A DNA stretch of 64,000 bases from Cellulomonas sp. Leaf334. GTDB taxonomy: Bacteria > Actinomycetota > Actinomycetes > Actinomycetales > Cellulomonadaceae. Positions 50,970 through 59,523 of the stretch are shown one piece after another (the first letter of the stretch is position 1; each line of letters opens with the position of its first letter). The translations under genes and the position numbers were made by a program. A model generated the notes under the pieces. It had not been told where the DNA came from and searched no databases. It saw only the letters and a program-made list of their open reading frames with translations. The stretch lies in NCBI RefSeq assembly GCF_001424195.1, contig NZ_LMOO01000005.1, positions 62,644 to 126,643 of the forward strand, given 5' to 3'.

Positions 50970-53189
50970 TCAGCGCCGCAGCGCGGCGGTCGGGGGGTGG
51001 GTGCTGACGGACGGGGGCCGGACGGTCGTGCCCCAGTCGCTCGGCGTGGGGCCGAGCTCCAGGTGCAGGCGTCCGCCGCGATGGAGCTCCGTGCCCGTCA
51101 GCCACGTGCGGTCGAGCCGTTCACCGTCGAGGTGGACGGACTGTACATACTGCGTGGCTCCGTCGGGGGTCGGTTCGACGAACCCGGTGGTCTCGATCGT
51201 GAGGTTGCGGTCGCCGACGTCGATGCTCGACTCCCGCCACGCGGGTGCACTGATGAGGAACAGGTTCTGCCCCGCCACCGGGAACAGCCCCAGCGACGCC
51301 CACACGAACCACGACGACAGCCCGCCGGAGTCGTCGTTGCCCGGCAGCCCGCCGCGCCCGGTGCCGAACTGGTTCTGCACGATCGCCTGCACCACCTCCG
51401 CGGTCCGGTCGGGTCGGCCTGCGTAGTGGTACGACCAGGGTGCCTCCATGTCGGGCTCGTTGTTGAGCCCTTCGAAGCGGTTCAGCGCGTACCCCGCGGC
51501 CATCTCCTCGATGGCCGGCCGCAGCCCCGGCTGGGTGACGGGCGGGGCGTCGAACCCGAAGAACTGGTCGAGCTGTGCGACGAACGCGTCGTCACCGCCC
51601 GAGAGCTTGATGCGCGCCGCCATGTCGTGCAGCAGCCGGAACGAGTAGTTCCAGCGCCCGCCCTCGTAGTAGGTGGAGTCCTGCAGCAGGCCTGTCTCCT
51701 CGTCGAACGCGTTGATCCACCGCGCCGCCAGGGGCGTGAACTGCTCGACCAGCGCCGGGTCTCCCACGTGCGCGGCGATCTGCGAGGTGCACCAGTACCC
51801 GAACGCCAGGTCCAGCGTGTGGCTGATCGGATGCACCTTGCCGCGCAGCAGGAAGTCCTCGCCGTACGTCCGGCGCAGGTCGTTGTGCATGTGCACCAGC
51901 GCCCAGTCCCAGTCCATCCCCGGCAGCCCGAGCTGGCACAGGTCCGCGAGGAACGTGTGCGCCAGCGCCGACGCCTGCCGGCTGAACTGGTCCGCACCGC
52001 GAGCCATCCGGTACCCGATCGGGAGGTTCCCCTCCTCCTCCGAGATGTACAGCAACGCGTTCGCCAGCTCGACGGCCTTGTCCGGCAGGAGCGTCGTCAG
52101 CAGCGGCAGCTGCGTCCGGTAGATGTCCCACATCGTCGCGAGGTCGAACGCGAACGGCCCGTCCGCCGGCCAGAACGGCGACTCGTCCGGCGCCAGGCAC
52201 GGCTTGATCAGCGAGTGGTACAGCGCCGTCGAGAAGACCGTCTGCTCGTCCTTCGACGGGGTGTCCACCCGAATCTTGCCGAGGGCCTCCTGCCAGGTTG
52301 CTGCGGTCGCCGCCCGGCGTTCAGCGAAGCTCGACGGACCCGGCCCGCACTCCCGCTCCAGGTTCTCCCGCGCCTGGTCCACCCCCCGCAACGAGAACCC
52401 GAACCGCAGCTCCACGACCTGGCCCGGCTCCGACGGTCCCGCCCACATCAACCCGAACGGGCGCAGCGTCGTCGGCCGGATCCGGTCGAAGTCTAGCCGC
52501 GTCCCACCCGGCATGAGCCGACGGTCGTACCAGAGCAGCTGCCGCCAGCGCGGGTCGTCACACTCCACGTGGATCGCCAACGGAGCACCCTCGACGACGA
52601 TCTCGCCCTGCGCGATCCCCGGGCTGATCGAGTGCAGGTGCGCCCGCAGCGGCACCGTCCGCCCGTGCGGGATCGACAGCCCACCGAGCGAGAAGTCGAC
52701 GACCAGGCGTGCGTCCCGATGAGCGGGGAACGTGTACCGGTGCACGGCGCTCTTCGGTCCGACCGTGATCTCCGCCCGGATCCCGCTGTCGAGGGTCGCC
52801 GAGTAGTAGCCCGGCTCCGCGGTCTCGTCGACGACGTCCCACAGCTGACCCAGATCGTCCAGCGGCTGCAGCATCGGCGTCACGCGGAAGTAGTTGTAGT
52901 ACTTGCGGATCGCACCCGTCCCCGACTGCTGGAAGTGCGTGAAGCCGCTCGCCACCTGCCGGTCGTGCAGCTCCGTCGGCAGACCCTCCGTGCCCAGGTC
53001 GTAGCGGCCGTAACCCGTCGGGTACGCACCGCTGTACGCGCACGCGCTGACCATGCCCAGCGGGTACGTCGCCCCCGGGTGTGTGTTGCCGACCTGCGGC
53101 TTCGGCCACCACCACGTCTGCGCGATGCCGTGCTGCGGCGGCAGGCTGGTCGCCTCCGTGCCGATGAACGGGTCGACGCGTTCGAACAT
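50970..53189 (-). CDS. Glycoside hydrolase family 92 (alpha-mannosidase)
   Basis: A 739-residue enzyme with GH92 marks: VDPFIGTE, GNTHPGATYPLGMV, SGFTHFQQSGTG, and in the (alpha/alpha)6 barrel GNDDSGGLSSWFVWASLGLFPVAG (bearing the catalytic acidic residues). GH92 enzymes are calcium-dependent exo-alpha-mannosidases. There is no signal peptide, so it probably acts in the cytoplasm on imported manno-oligosaccharides or on glycans made with the adjacent glycosyltransferase. GAGGAG precedes the ATG. Confidence 0.92.
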   Translation of the reverse strand: MFERVDPFIGTEATSLPPQHGIAQTWWWPKPQVGNTHPGATYPLGMVSACAYSGAYPTGYGRYDLGTEGLPTELHDRQVASGFTHFQQSGTGAIRKYYNYFRVTPMLQPLDDLGQLWDVVDETAEPGYYSATLDSGIRAEITVGPKSAVHRYTFPAHRDARLVVDFSLGGLSIPHGRTVPLRAHLHSISPGIAQGEIVVEGAPLAIHVECDDPRWRQLLWYDRRLMPGGTRLDFDRIRPTTLRPFGLMWAGPSEPGQVVELRFGFSLRGVDQARENLERECGPGPSSFAERRAATAATWQEALGKIRVDTPSKDEQTVFSTALYHSLIKPCLAPDESPFWPADGPFAFDLATMWDIYRTQLPLLTTLLPDKAVELANALLYISEEEGNLPIGYRMARGADQFSRQASALAHTFLADLCQLGLPGMDWDWALVHMHNDLRRTYGEDFLLRGKVHPISHTLDLAFGYWCTSQIAAHVGDPALVEQFTPLAARWINAFDEETGLLQDSTYYEGGRWNYSFRLLHDMAARIKLSGGDDAFVAQLDQFFGFDAPPVTQPGLRPAIEEMAAGYALNRFEGLNNEPDMEAPWSYHYAGRPDRTAEVVQAIVQNQFGTGRGGLPGNDDSGGLSSWFVWASLGLFPVAGQNLFLISAPAWRESSIDVGDRNLTIETTGFVEPTPDGATQYVQSVHLDGERLDRTWLTGTELHRGGRLHLELGPTPSDWGTTVRPPSVSTHPPTAALRR

Positions 53190-53360
53190 CCGCCGCTCCT
53201 CGCGCTCGTCGTCGGGGACGCCAGGGTCGCGTGCGGGCGACGCCTGCGTCTCTGCCTCGTTGAGGGGACGGTACGGGGGGAGTGTTGCGGGGGCGTTTCG
53301 GGGTGCTGGGGAGCATCAAGGTCGGCGACGTCGGGCCCGATGACTGAGGTCGGAGGTGTC
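53190..53360. other. Divergent intergenic region, 171 bp
   Basis: It separates the GH92 operon from the SRPBCC gene. It contains a G-rich plus-strand stretch near 53260-53315 and the ribosome sites of both genes. I see no clear palindrome or gene. Confidence 0.4.
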
Positions 53361-54275
53361 ATGGCTCTCAGCCGGTGGCGATGGTGGCGTCGCGCAGACG
53401 TGGAGGTGCGTCGCGGTTCCCTGATCTCAGCACCCGCGCACCAGGTCTGGGAGCTGGTCGGTGACGCCACGCTGTTCGCGCGAACCGCGGGCCCCGAGCA
53501 CCTGTGGACCTTCGTGGTCCCGGGCACCCCGGCCGGGTTCGTCGGCGAACGACGAGTCACCCTCACCCGAGTCCGCGACGACCAGGTCGCTGCGACCCTG
53601 GTGGAGCGCATCGACATGGTGCACGGCCGGCAGGTGGCCACCCGCAACCTGATCAACGGCATGGAGCTGACCACGGTCGTCGAGGAGCGCGGCCCGTCCA
53701 GCTGCCAGCTGACCTACGTGCTCCGCACCGCGCCGGCGGACGAGTCGCTCGCCGCCGCGAGCCTCGACGCGCGGCTGGCACGAGTGTCCGCCTACGTCGC
53801 GGGTGAGCCGCCGCCGTCCGGGCGACCCGAGGTGCCCCTGCCTGACCCCGTCGATGTCCAGATGGGCCAGGTGGTCGTCGTCGGGACCGTCTCCGCGCCT
53901 CCCGCCGAGGTCTGGGCCACCGTCCGCACCGCTGGAGGGGCGCTCGCCGAGCTCGCCCGACCCGAGGCAGCGACCGTGGTGACGGTGCCCGGGACGCCCG
54001 CGGGTGAGGTCGGCGAGCGGATCTGCATCGTCGCCTTCGACCCACCGTTCGTGCAGGTCCTCGAAGTCGTCGCGCAGGACGTCGGCCGATCCGTGACCGT
54101 CCGGTACCTGACCGCGCCGACAACAGCTGCGCGGACCGTCGCCCTGATGCCGAGCGCCCTGGGCACGCAGGTCGCCATCACCATCGACTTCGTCGCGCCG
54201 GGCGCCGAGCTCGCAGACCATGAGCGACGAATGAGGCGCGTGGCCGAGACGTTCCTGCGGTGCTATCAGAGCTGA
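53361..54275 (+). CDS. Tandem SRPBCC-fold protein
   Basis: A 304-residue protein with two similar START/polyketide-cyclase-like halves: APAHQVWELVGDATLF with TPAGFVGERRVTLTRV, and APPAEVWATVRTAGGA with TPAGEVGERICIVAFD. Each half should make a helix-grip hydrophobic pocket. The ligand is unknown. The ATG at 53361 has GGAGGT close upstream. ATG 53340 is an alternative. Confidence 0.8.
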   Translation: MALSRWRWWRRADVEVRRGSLISAPAHQVWELVGDATLFARTAGPEHLWTFVVPGTPAGFVGERRVTLTRVRDDQVAATLVERIDMVHGRQVATRNLINGMELTTVVEERGPSSCQLTYVLRTAPADESLAAASLDARLARVSAYVAGEPPPSGRPEVPLPDPVDVQMGQVVVVGTVSAPPAEVWATVRTAGGALAELARPEAATVVTVPGTPAGEVGERICIVAFDPPFVQVLEVVAQDVGRSVTVRYLTAPTTAARTVALMPSALGTQVAITIDFVAPGAELADHERRMRRVAETFLRCYQS

Positions 54276-54440
54276 ACCGTGCCGAACGCTGCCAGCGCCA
54301 TGCCAGCAGGTCCCGATCCGGTCGGATGCCGCGAGAGACGTCGATGACCGGTATGTCGCGACCGTCGATGCGAAAGCTCAGGAACTCGTGGCGGTGGAGG
54401 GATCCGACCTCGAGCGCAAGGTCCTGTCGGGCGGACAGAC
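54266..54440 (-). pseudogene. Remnant of an HNH-type nuclease N-terminal domain
   Basis: The minus strand reads SLHRHEFLSFRIDGRDIP and VIDVSRGIRP, resembling the region before the HNH domain in actinobacterial type IV-like restriction nucleases. It continues in a shifted frame as PAGMALAAFGTVQL before a stop. No intact gene can be drawn. The assignment rests on remembered family patterns and is weak. Confidence 0.35.
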
Positions 54441-54525
54441 GTCGACGCTGCGATGATCGGAAGAAAGGTCGCTGCCCGTTCTGCCTGGCGCATTCGGCGA
54501 CGTCGCGAACGTTCGGGGGACGCAC

Positions 54526-55995
54526 GTGGCCGAGACGAAGCCTGCTCCCCAGCCCGTAGCCGTCCCCCGCAGCGCCTGGCACGCGCTCGTCGTCCTCATG
54601 GCCGGCATGTTCATGGCCCTGCTGGACACGACGATCGTCAACGTCGCGCTGCCGACGATCCAGGTCAGCCTCGACGCGTCCGAGGCGACGCTGAGCTGGA
54701 TCATCAGCGGCTACGCCCTCGCGTTCGGGATCGCGCTGATCCCCGCCGGTCGGATCGGCGACCGGATCGGGCACAAGTGGGTGTTCTTCACGGGCCTGCT
54801 GCTGTTCACGGTCGCGAGCCTGTTCTGCGGGCTGGCGCAGAACAGCATGCAGCTGATCGTCGCGCGGGTGGTGCAGGGGTTGGCGGGTGGCATGTTCGTG
54901 CCGGCCGTCACCGCGTTCATCCAGCTGCTGTTCCCGGGGCAGGTGCGGGGCAAGGCGTTCGCGATCATGGGATCGGTCATCGGGGTGTCGACCGCGCTGG
55001 GGCCGATCCTCGGGGGGTTGATCATCGAGGCGTTCGGCGACGAGAACGGCTGGCGGCTCGTCTTCTGGGTCAACCTCCCGATCGGGGTGATCGCATTGAT
55101 CGCAGCCGCGAAGATCCTGCCTGCCGGTTCGGAGGGAACTGCCAAGGCCGGGTACGACCTCGTCGGGCTGGTGCTGCTCACGGCCGGGCTGATCGCGTTG
55201 CTGGTGCCGCTGATCGAGGGGCAGGACAAGGGCTGGCCGGCGTGGACGTTCGTGACGCTCGCGGCGGGGGTGCTGCTCATCGTGGCGTTCGCGTGGTGGG
55301 AGAAACGCATCGAGGACGACAACCCGATGGTCCCGCCGCACCTGTTCTCCCATCCCGCATTCACGGGTGGCACGATCCTTGCACTCGTCTACTTCGCCGC
55401 GTTCACCAGCATCTTCTTCACCATCTCGTTGCTGTGGCAGGCGGGGCTCGGCCACACGGCGCTCGAGTCCGGCATCGTGGCGGTGCCGTTCGCGCTCGGA
55501 AGCATCATCGGCGCCTCGCAGAGCAACCGGCTGTCGAAGCGGCTCGGGCGGACGGTGCTGGTCGTCGGGACGGCGATGGTCGCGGTCGGCCTCGTCTCGA
55601 CGTGGCTCGTCCTGCGGTTCGTCGATGCGTCGGACCTCGTGCACTGGGACCTGCTCGTGCCGCTGCTCGTCGCCGGCATCGGCAGCGGGCTGTTCATCGC
55701 GCCGAACGCGCAGTTCATCGTCGCGACCGTCAGCCGTGCGGAGGCGGGTGCTGCCAGCGGCGTGATCAGCGTGATGCAGCGCGTCGGGTCGGCCATCGGG
55801 ATCGCGGTCATCGGCAGCGTCCTGTTCGGCACCCTGCACATCACCAGCAGGGACCCGGCGCTGGTCGCGCAGGCGTTCGTCGACGCCGCCGCGCACGCCA
55901 TGGCGGTGAGCGCGGTGCTCGCCGTCGTCAGCTTCGCGCTGGTGTTCGTGCTGCCGAAGCAGGTGGACGCGCGCAGCGGCCCGCCGCCGGAGTGA
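54526..55995 (+). CDS. DHA2 family (EmrB/QacA type) MFS drug transporter
   Basis: A 489-residue protein with 14 hydrophobic helices. LLDTTIVNVALPTIQVSL in helix 1 is the DHA2 mark (D and xNVALP). Motif A AGRIGDRIGHKWVF, ARVVQGLAGGMFVP and motif C GPILGGLI are intact. The start GTG is at 54526. Substrates are unknown. It is the second DHA2 pump in the window and only distantly similar to the one at 35517. Confidence 0.9.
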   Translation: MAETKPAPQPVAVPRSAWHALVVLMAGMFMALLDTTIVNVALPTIQVSLDASEATLSWIISGYALAFGIALIPAGRIGDRIGHKWVFFTGLLLFTVASLFCGLAQNSMQLIVARVVQGLAGGMFVPAVTAFIQLLFPGQVRGKAFAIMGSVIGVSTALGPILGGLIIEAFGDENGWRLVFWVNLPIGVIALIAAAKILPAGSEGTAKAGYDLVGLVLLTAGLIALLVPLIEGQDKGWPAWTFVTLAAGVLLIVAFAWWEKRIEDDNPMVPPHLFSHPAFTGGTILALVYFAAFTSIFFTISLLWQAGLGHTALESGIVAVPFALGSIIGASQSNRLSKRLGRTVLVVGTAMVAVGLVSTWLVLRFVDASDLVHWDLLVPLLVAGIGSGLFIAPNAQFIVATVSRAEAGAASGVISVMQRVGSAIGIAVIGSVLFGTLHITSRDPALVAQAFVDAAAHAMAVSAVLAVVSFALVFVLPKQVDARSGPPPE

Positions 55996-55998
55996 TCG

Positions 55999-56919
55999 CT
56001 ACTCGGGCGCGCTCCAGGCTTGGAGCAGTTGTTCGGGGCCGAATGTCTCCAGGTCGGGCACGGTGGATCCGTTGCGGGCGATGGCGAACAGCGGAGTCTC
56101 CGACGTGGCCCCGGGCATCTGCGCGCGGTGCGCGATGAGCTCGTCGCGGTCGCGACGGTCGAACGCTGCTTCCTCGTGCCACGTGATCGACCCGACGGCG
56201 CGGATCTGCTTCGCGACCGGCGCTCGGTCGGCTATGACTACGTCGATCTCCGGCACGTTGGTCCGAGTCCAGTACGCACCCACTGCTCCGCCACCGCCGG
56301 GCTGCTCGGCGAGAGGCAGACGGTCCAGCGCCTCGCGCAGCACTGGCTCGATGGCGCGGCCGCGCCAGGTCGACCATCCCTCCTGGATGCGCGCGAGGAC
56401 CCGGTCACCTCGACCGCGCTCGATCTCCGGGAGCGACTGGACCAGGAACGCCAACCAGAACCGCAGGTACGGGTCCGCGACCCGGTAGCGAGTGGCGGTC
56501 GAGGTCGTCGTCGACAGCGGCCGTTCCGCAGCGACCACACGTTTGCTCGTCAGCGTCGTCAAGGATCGGGAGAGCGACGTTCGCTGGAGGCCACCAGCCT
56601 CACGCCCGATGGTGGTGAACGTGCGCTCGCCCGCGCCGATCGTTCCGAGGACCGAGCGCGCCTGTGCTTCCGTGGGGAACTCCGCCGCGAGGGCGCGCTC
56701 CGCGCTGACCAGCAGGGCTGACGTCGGGGAGCTGACGGCTGATCCGAGGAACTCCGTCAGCGACCAGCCCCGCTCCCACTCGTCGAGGATCAGAGGCAGG
56801 CCACCGGTGACGAGGTAGGCGTCGAACGCGTCCGCGGGCTCCAGCTCGAGCATCTCGGCGACCTCGCCGGGGCTCAGCGCGGGGACCACCATCTCGGTCG
56901 CGCGCTGGTGGAACGGTTT
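55999..56919 (-). pseudogene. AAA ATPase (DUF234 type), N-terminally truncated
   Basis: The frame encodes MVVPALSPGEVAEML, TGGLPLILDEW, YRVADPYLRFWLAFL and IDVVIADR, the C-terminal half of archaeal-type ATPases with a DUF234 nuclease-like domain. The Walker A and B half is absent. Homologous sequence begins near 56919 (PFHQRATEM), right beside short repeats. An ATG at 56892 could start a 297-residue product, but it lacks a ribosome site. The gene is therefore probably dead. Confidence 0.7.
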
Positions 56920-56921
56920 GA

Positions 56922-56951
56922 TGCATAGCCGTATGCACGCAACGCATAGCC
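56922..56951. repeat. Short inverted and direct repeats at the truncation point
   Basis: A perfect inverted repeat TGCATA-GCCG-TATGCA lies at 56922-56937. The octamer GCATAGCC occurs at 56923-56930 and again at 56944-56951. They lie exactly where the ATPase homology ends, so they may mark the break or an operator for the next gene. Confidence 0.6.
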
Positions 56952-57042
56952 AGAGGTGCGGCGACTCCTCGCGGCGGGAAGTGTCGCTCAGACGTCGGCC
57001 GTGAGCCACGTGCCGGCCACCTCGCTGCGCTGCACTGGAGCC

Positions 57043-57366
57043 ATGGCCACCACACTGGACGCCACCCGCCTCTACTCCGCCGCCGACCACCACGAGCCGG
57101 TCCTCGGTTCGACCGTCTGGGCTGTCGCCCACCCGATCGGGGAGCCGCCGAGCGTCGGCCCCGACCTGCGCTGGGTCGCCGTGATGGGGGAGGTGATGGG
57201 CGTCCTGCTCGACACCCCGGGGTGGCCGCACGGGCAGGTGTGGTCGACGGAGGCGCTGTGCCGCGAGCACGCGTGGGCGCGGCACGTCGCGGGGCGGCGC
57301 ACGGGGTTCGAGATCCGTCGGATCTCGGTGGTGACACCGGCGCTCTTCCGGCTGGCTCCGGGCTGA
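57043..57366 (+). CDS. Hypothetical protein
   Basis: A 107-residue soluble protein with no known motif. WAVAHPIGEPP, MGEVMGVLLD and RRTGFEIRRISVVTPALFRL suggest an alpha/beta fold. The ATG has TGCACT 6 bases upstream and no ribosome site, consistent with a leaderless start. It precedes the SseB-like gene by 45 bp. Confidence 0.6.
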   Translation: MATTLDATRLYSAADHHEPVLGSTVWAVAHPIGEPPSVGPDLRWVAVMGEVMGVLLDTPGWPHGQVWSTEALCREHAWARHVAGRRTGFEIRRISVVTPALFRLAPG

Positions 57367-57411
57367 ACCGCAGGTAGCGTGAACCTCGCCCGCAACGACG
57401 AGGGAGCACCC

Positions 57412-57795
57412 ATGAAGGACTTCGACCAGGCGCTGCGCACGGCGGCGCCCGGCACGATCGACGGCGCCAAGCTGTTGACGCGGTTCGCGTACGAGCAGCT
57501 CGCGGTGCCCAGCGGTGGGCCGGTCGGGGAGCACTTCGAGGGGTTCATCCCCGCCCTCGTGCAGCGCGACGGGGCCCACCACCTGATCGCGTTCTCGTCG
57601 GTGCAGAGGTTCAAGGACGAGGGGCGGCTCGGTGGTGAGGCGGTCGCGATGCCGGTGCGCGAGGTGCTGCTGCGGATGCCGGTGGACGTGGGGATCGTGA
57701 TCAACCCGGGCAGCTCGCAGGGGTTCGAGCTGGGCCCGGACGCGGTCGCGCGGCTGCGCGACGAGATGACGCGGCCGCACGACGAGTCGCCGTGA
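57412..57795 (+). CDS. SseB-like family protein
   Basis: A 127-residue protein with the SseB N-terminal-like arrangement: LVQRDGAHHLIAFSSVQRFKDE, VREVLLRMPVDVGIVINPGSSQGFEL. Actinobacterial members are uncharacterised; some are linked to type VII secretion or signalling. GAGGGAG before the ATG supports the start. Confidence 0.75.
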   Translation: MKDFDQALRTAAPGTIDGAKLLTRFAYEQLAVPSGGPVGEHFEGFIPALVQRDGAHHLIAFSSVQRFKDEGRLGGEAVAMPVREVLLRMPVDVGIVINPGSSQGFELGPDAVARLRDEMTRPHDESP

Positions 57796-57799
57796 GCCG

Positions 57800-57819
57800 C
57801 GTCAGCGCGTCACCTGACG
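57800..57819. terminator. Small stem-loop between convergent genes
   Basis: CGTCAG (57800-57805) pairs perfectly with CTGACG (57814-57819). It lies in the 47-bp gap between two convergent genes. A direct repeat CGTGAGCCGCRTCAG (57791 and 57823) overlaps it. Confidence 0.45.
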
Positions 57820-57842
57820 GGACGTGAGCCGCATCAGGAGGG

Positions 57843-58634
57843 TCAGGCAGGGACCTTCACCGTCGTGAGGAACGCGGCCGCCTGGGTGAGGTCGTCGAAC
57901 TCGTCCTCGACCAGGTCGACGAGCAGGTCGTTGCTCCACAGGATGAGCCGGCCGATCGTGAACTGCTCCTTGGCGACCTCCGGCAGGGTCAGCCCGTAGA
58001 CGCGCTGCGCGATCTCCTTCTTGCCGCCGCGTGCTCCGCCGTAGGTGAAGATGGGCAGGTAGGACTCGGGCGCCGTGGCGACGAGGACCCGGGTCAGGGT
58101 CGGTTCCTTGAAGCCGGTCATGCCGAGCCCGCCCTGGCCGAGGATCAACCGGGTGAGCCGGTCGGGCAGCGGCACGGTGGTGGGCCCGTACAGGAGGTAG
58201 CGGATGGTGTTGCGGGTGCGGGCGGATGCCTCACGCTCGCCCATCGTCTTCCACGCCCGGTTGAACGAGGCGGTGGTCGCGTTCGTCGCGCCGGGGGTCT
58301 CGTTCACGAACGACAGCAGGTCGCGGGGGTCGCAGTCGGCCACCTCGTCGCGCGCGAACACCTGCTGGTAGTGGGTCCAGTCGAAGCCGGGCTCGGTGGG
58401 CGGTGACGCTGTGGCCAGCGCGGCGACCTTCTCCCAGCGGGCGGGGTCGACGGCGGCGCGGTCGGGGAACCGGGCCTGGAGGTCGGCCGACGAGGACGGC
58501 AGGGGGGCCGACGTCTTCGACTCTCCACGGGTCCACTGGTGGTTGCAGGCGGTGCATCGGATGGTGCGGCGATCGTCCGCCAACCGTTCGACGAGTTCGA
58601 GCTCTCCGGACGTACAGGCCGGGCATGTCAGCAT
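57843..58634 (-). CDS. Zinc-ribbon protein of unknown function
   Basis: A 263-residue protein. Residues 1-35 form a zinc ribbon with Cys4, Cys7, Cys27 and Cys30. After a Ser/Pro linker comes an alpha/beta domain with RTRNTIRYLLYG, RVLVATAPESYLPIFTYGG and KKEIAQRVYGLTLP. The later part vaguely recalls N-terminal regions of McrB-like restriction proteins, but I see no Walker motif, nuclease site or DNA-modification partner. No function assigned. Confidence 0.7.
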   Translation of the reverse strand: MLTCPACTSGELELVERLADDRRTIRCTACNHQWTRGESKTSAPLPSSSADLQARFPDRAAVDPARWEKVAALATASPPTEPGFDWTHYQQVFARDEVADCDPRDLLSFVNETPGATNATTASFNRAWKTMGEREASARTRNTIRYLLYGPTTVPLPDRLTRLILGQGGLGMTGFKEPTLTRVLVATAPESYLPIFTYGGARGGKKEIAQRVYGLTLPEVAKEQFTIGRLILWSNDLLVDLVEDEFDDLTQAAAFLTTVKVPA

Positions 58635-58698
58635 GGTGCTCCTTCGTCTCTACGGAGAGTGTGACGCACCGAGCGCTGCTCCGGGGACGATGGGCCTC

Positions 58699-59523
58699 TC
58701 AGGCGAGCAGCGGACCTCGTCGGATCCGGTCCAGGAGCCCGTCGGGGGTGACGGTGTCGAAGTTCCAGTTGGAGTCGATCCACCAGGTGACGCCTGCGTC
58801 CTCGAGCGCGGCGATCCTGTCCGCGGCCTCGGCGGGGTCGGTCGGGAGCACGCCCTCGGCGACCAGCTCGACGTGCCGGCCGTCGCTGTGCTCGTCGACC
58901 CAGGACCGTACGGACCGCCACTCGTCGGGCTTCAACGGGTCGAACCCGTCTTCCCGTCGGACCGCGATGACTCCGTCGCGTCCGGTGGCCCGGCGCATGG
59001 ACCGGGGCGCGTACCAGGCGCCGATGACCCAGACGGGGATGGTCCCGCGCACGGGTCGGGGCTGGAACTCCAGGTCGGTGACCTGGTGGTGGGTGCCGGC
59101 GTAGCTGAACTTCTCCCCGGTCCAGGCGAGGTCGAGGATGGCGAGCGAGTCGTCGAGCAGGGCGGCGCGTTGCCTGACGTCGGTGGTCTCGCCGGAGACG
59201 CGGCTGTAGGCACCGTCGTCGACGGCGCCCAGGCCGACCGGCAGCACCAGCCGGCCGCCGGAGAGGTGGTCCACGGTGAGGGCCTGGCGCGCGACCTCCC
59301 ACGGCTTGCGTCGAGGCAGCGAGAACACCATGGCGCCGAGCGTGATCCGGCTGGTCCGCACCGCCGCGGCGCCGAGCACCGTCCACGGGTCGAACGTGTC
59401 CATGGGTCCGACGCTGATGCCGTCCCAGGCCATGAACGCGTCCCAGCCGGCCTCCTCGGCGGCGACGGCCATCTCGATGTTCTGGGCTGCGGATCCGCAC
59501 GACGCGGTGACACCGAACTTCAT
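58699..59523 (-). CDS. LLM class (luciferase-like) flavin-dependent oxidoreductase
   Basis: A 274-residue TIM-barrel oxidoreductase. GVTASCGSAAQNIEMAVAAEEAGWDAFM, SRITLGAMVFSLPRRKPWEVARQALTVDHLSGGRLVLPVGLG are the luciferase-like marks (the last stretch spans two strands). The cofactor may be FMN or F420. Its ATG overlaps the stop of the epimerase gene (ATGA) and also lies 7 bases after TAACGT, so it may be expressed both in the TetR-controlled operon and alone. Confidence 0.88.
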   Translation of the reverse strand: MKFGVTASCGSAAQNIEMAVAAEEAGWDAFMAWDGISVGPMDTFDPWTVLGAAAVRTSRITLGAMVFSLPRRKPWEVARQALTVDHLSGGRLVLPVGLGAVDDGAYSRVSGETTDVRQRAALLDDSLAILDLAWTGEKFSYAGTHHQVTDLEFQPRPVRGTIPVWVIGAWYAPRSMRRATGRDGVIAVRREDGFDPLKPDEWRSVRSWVDEHSDGRHVELVAEGVLPTDPAEAADRIAALEDAGVTWWIDSNWNFDTVTPDGLLDRIRRGPLLA

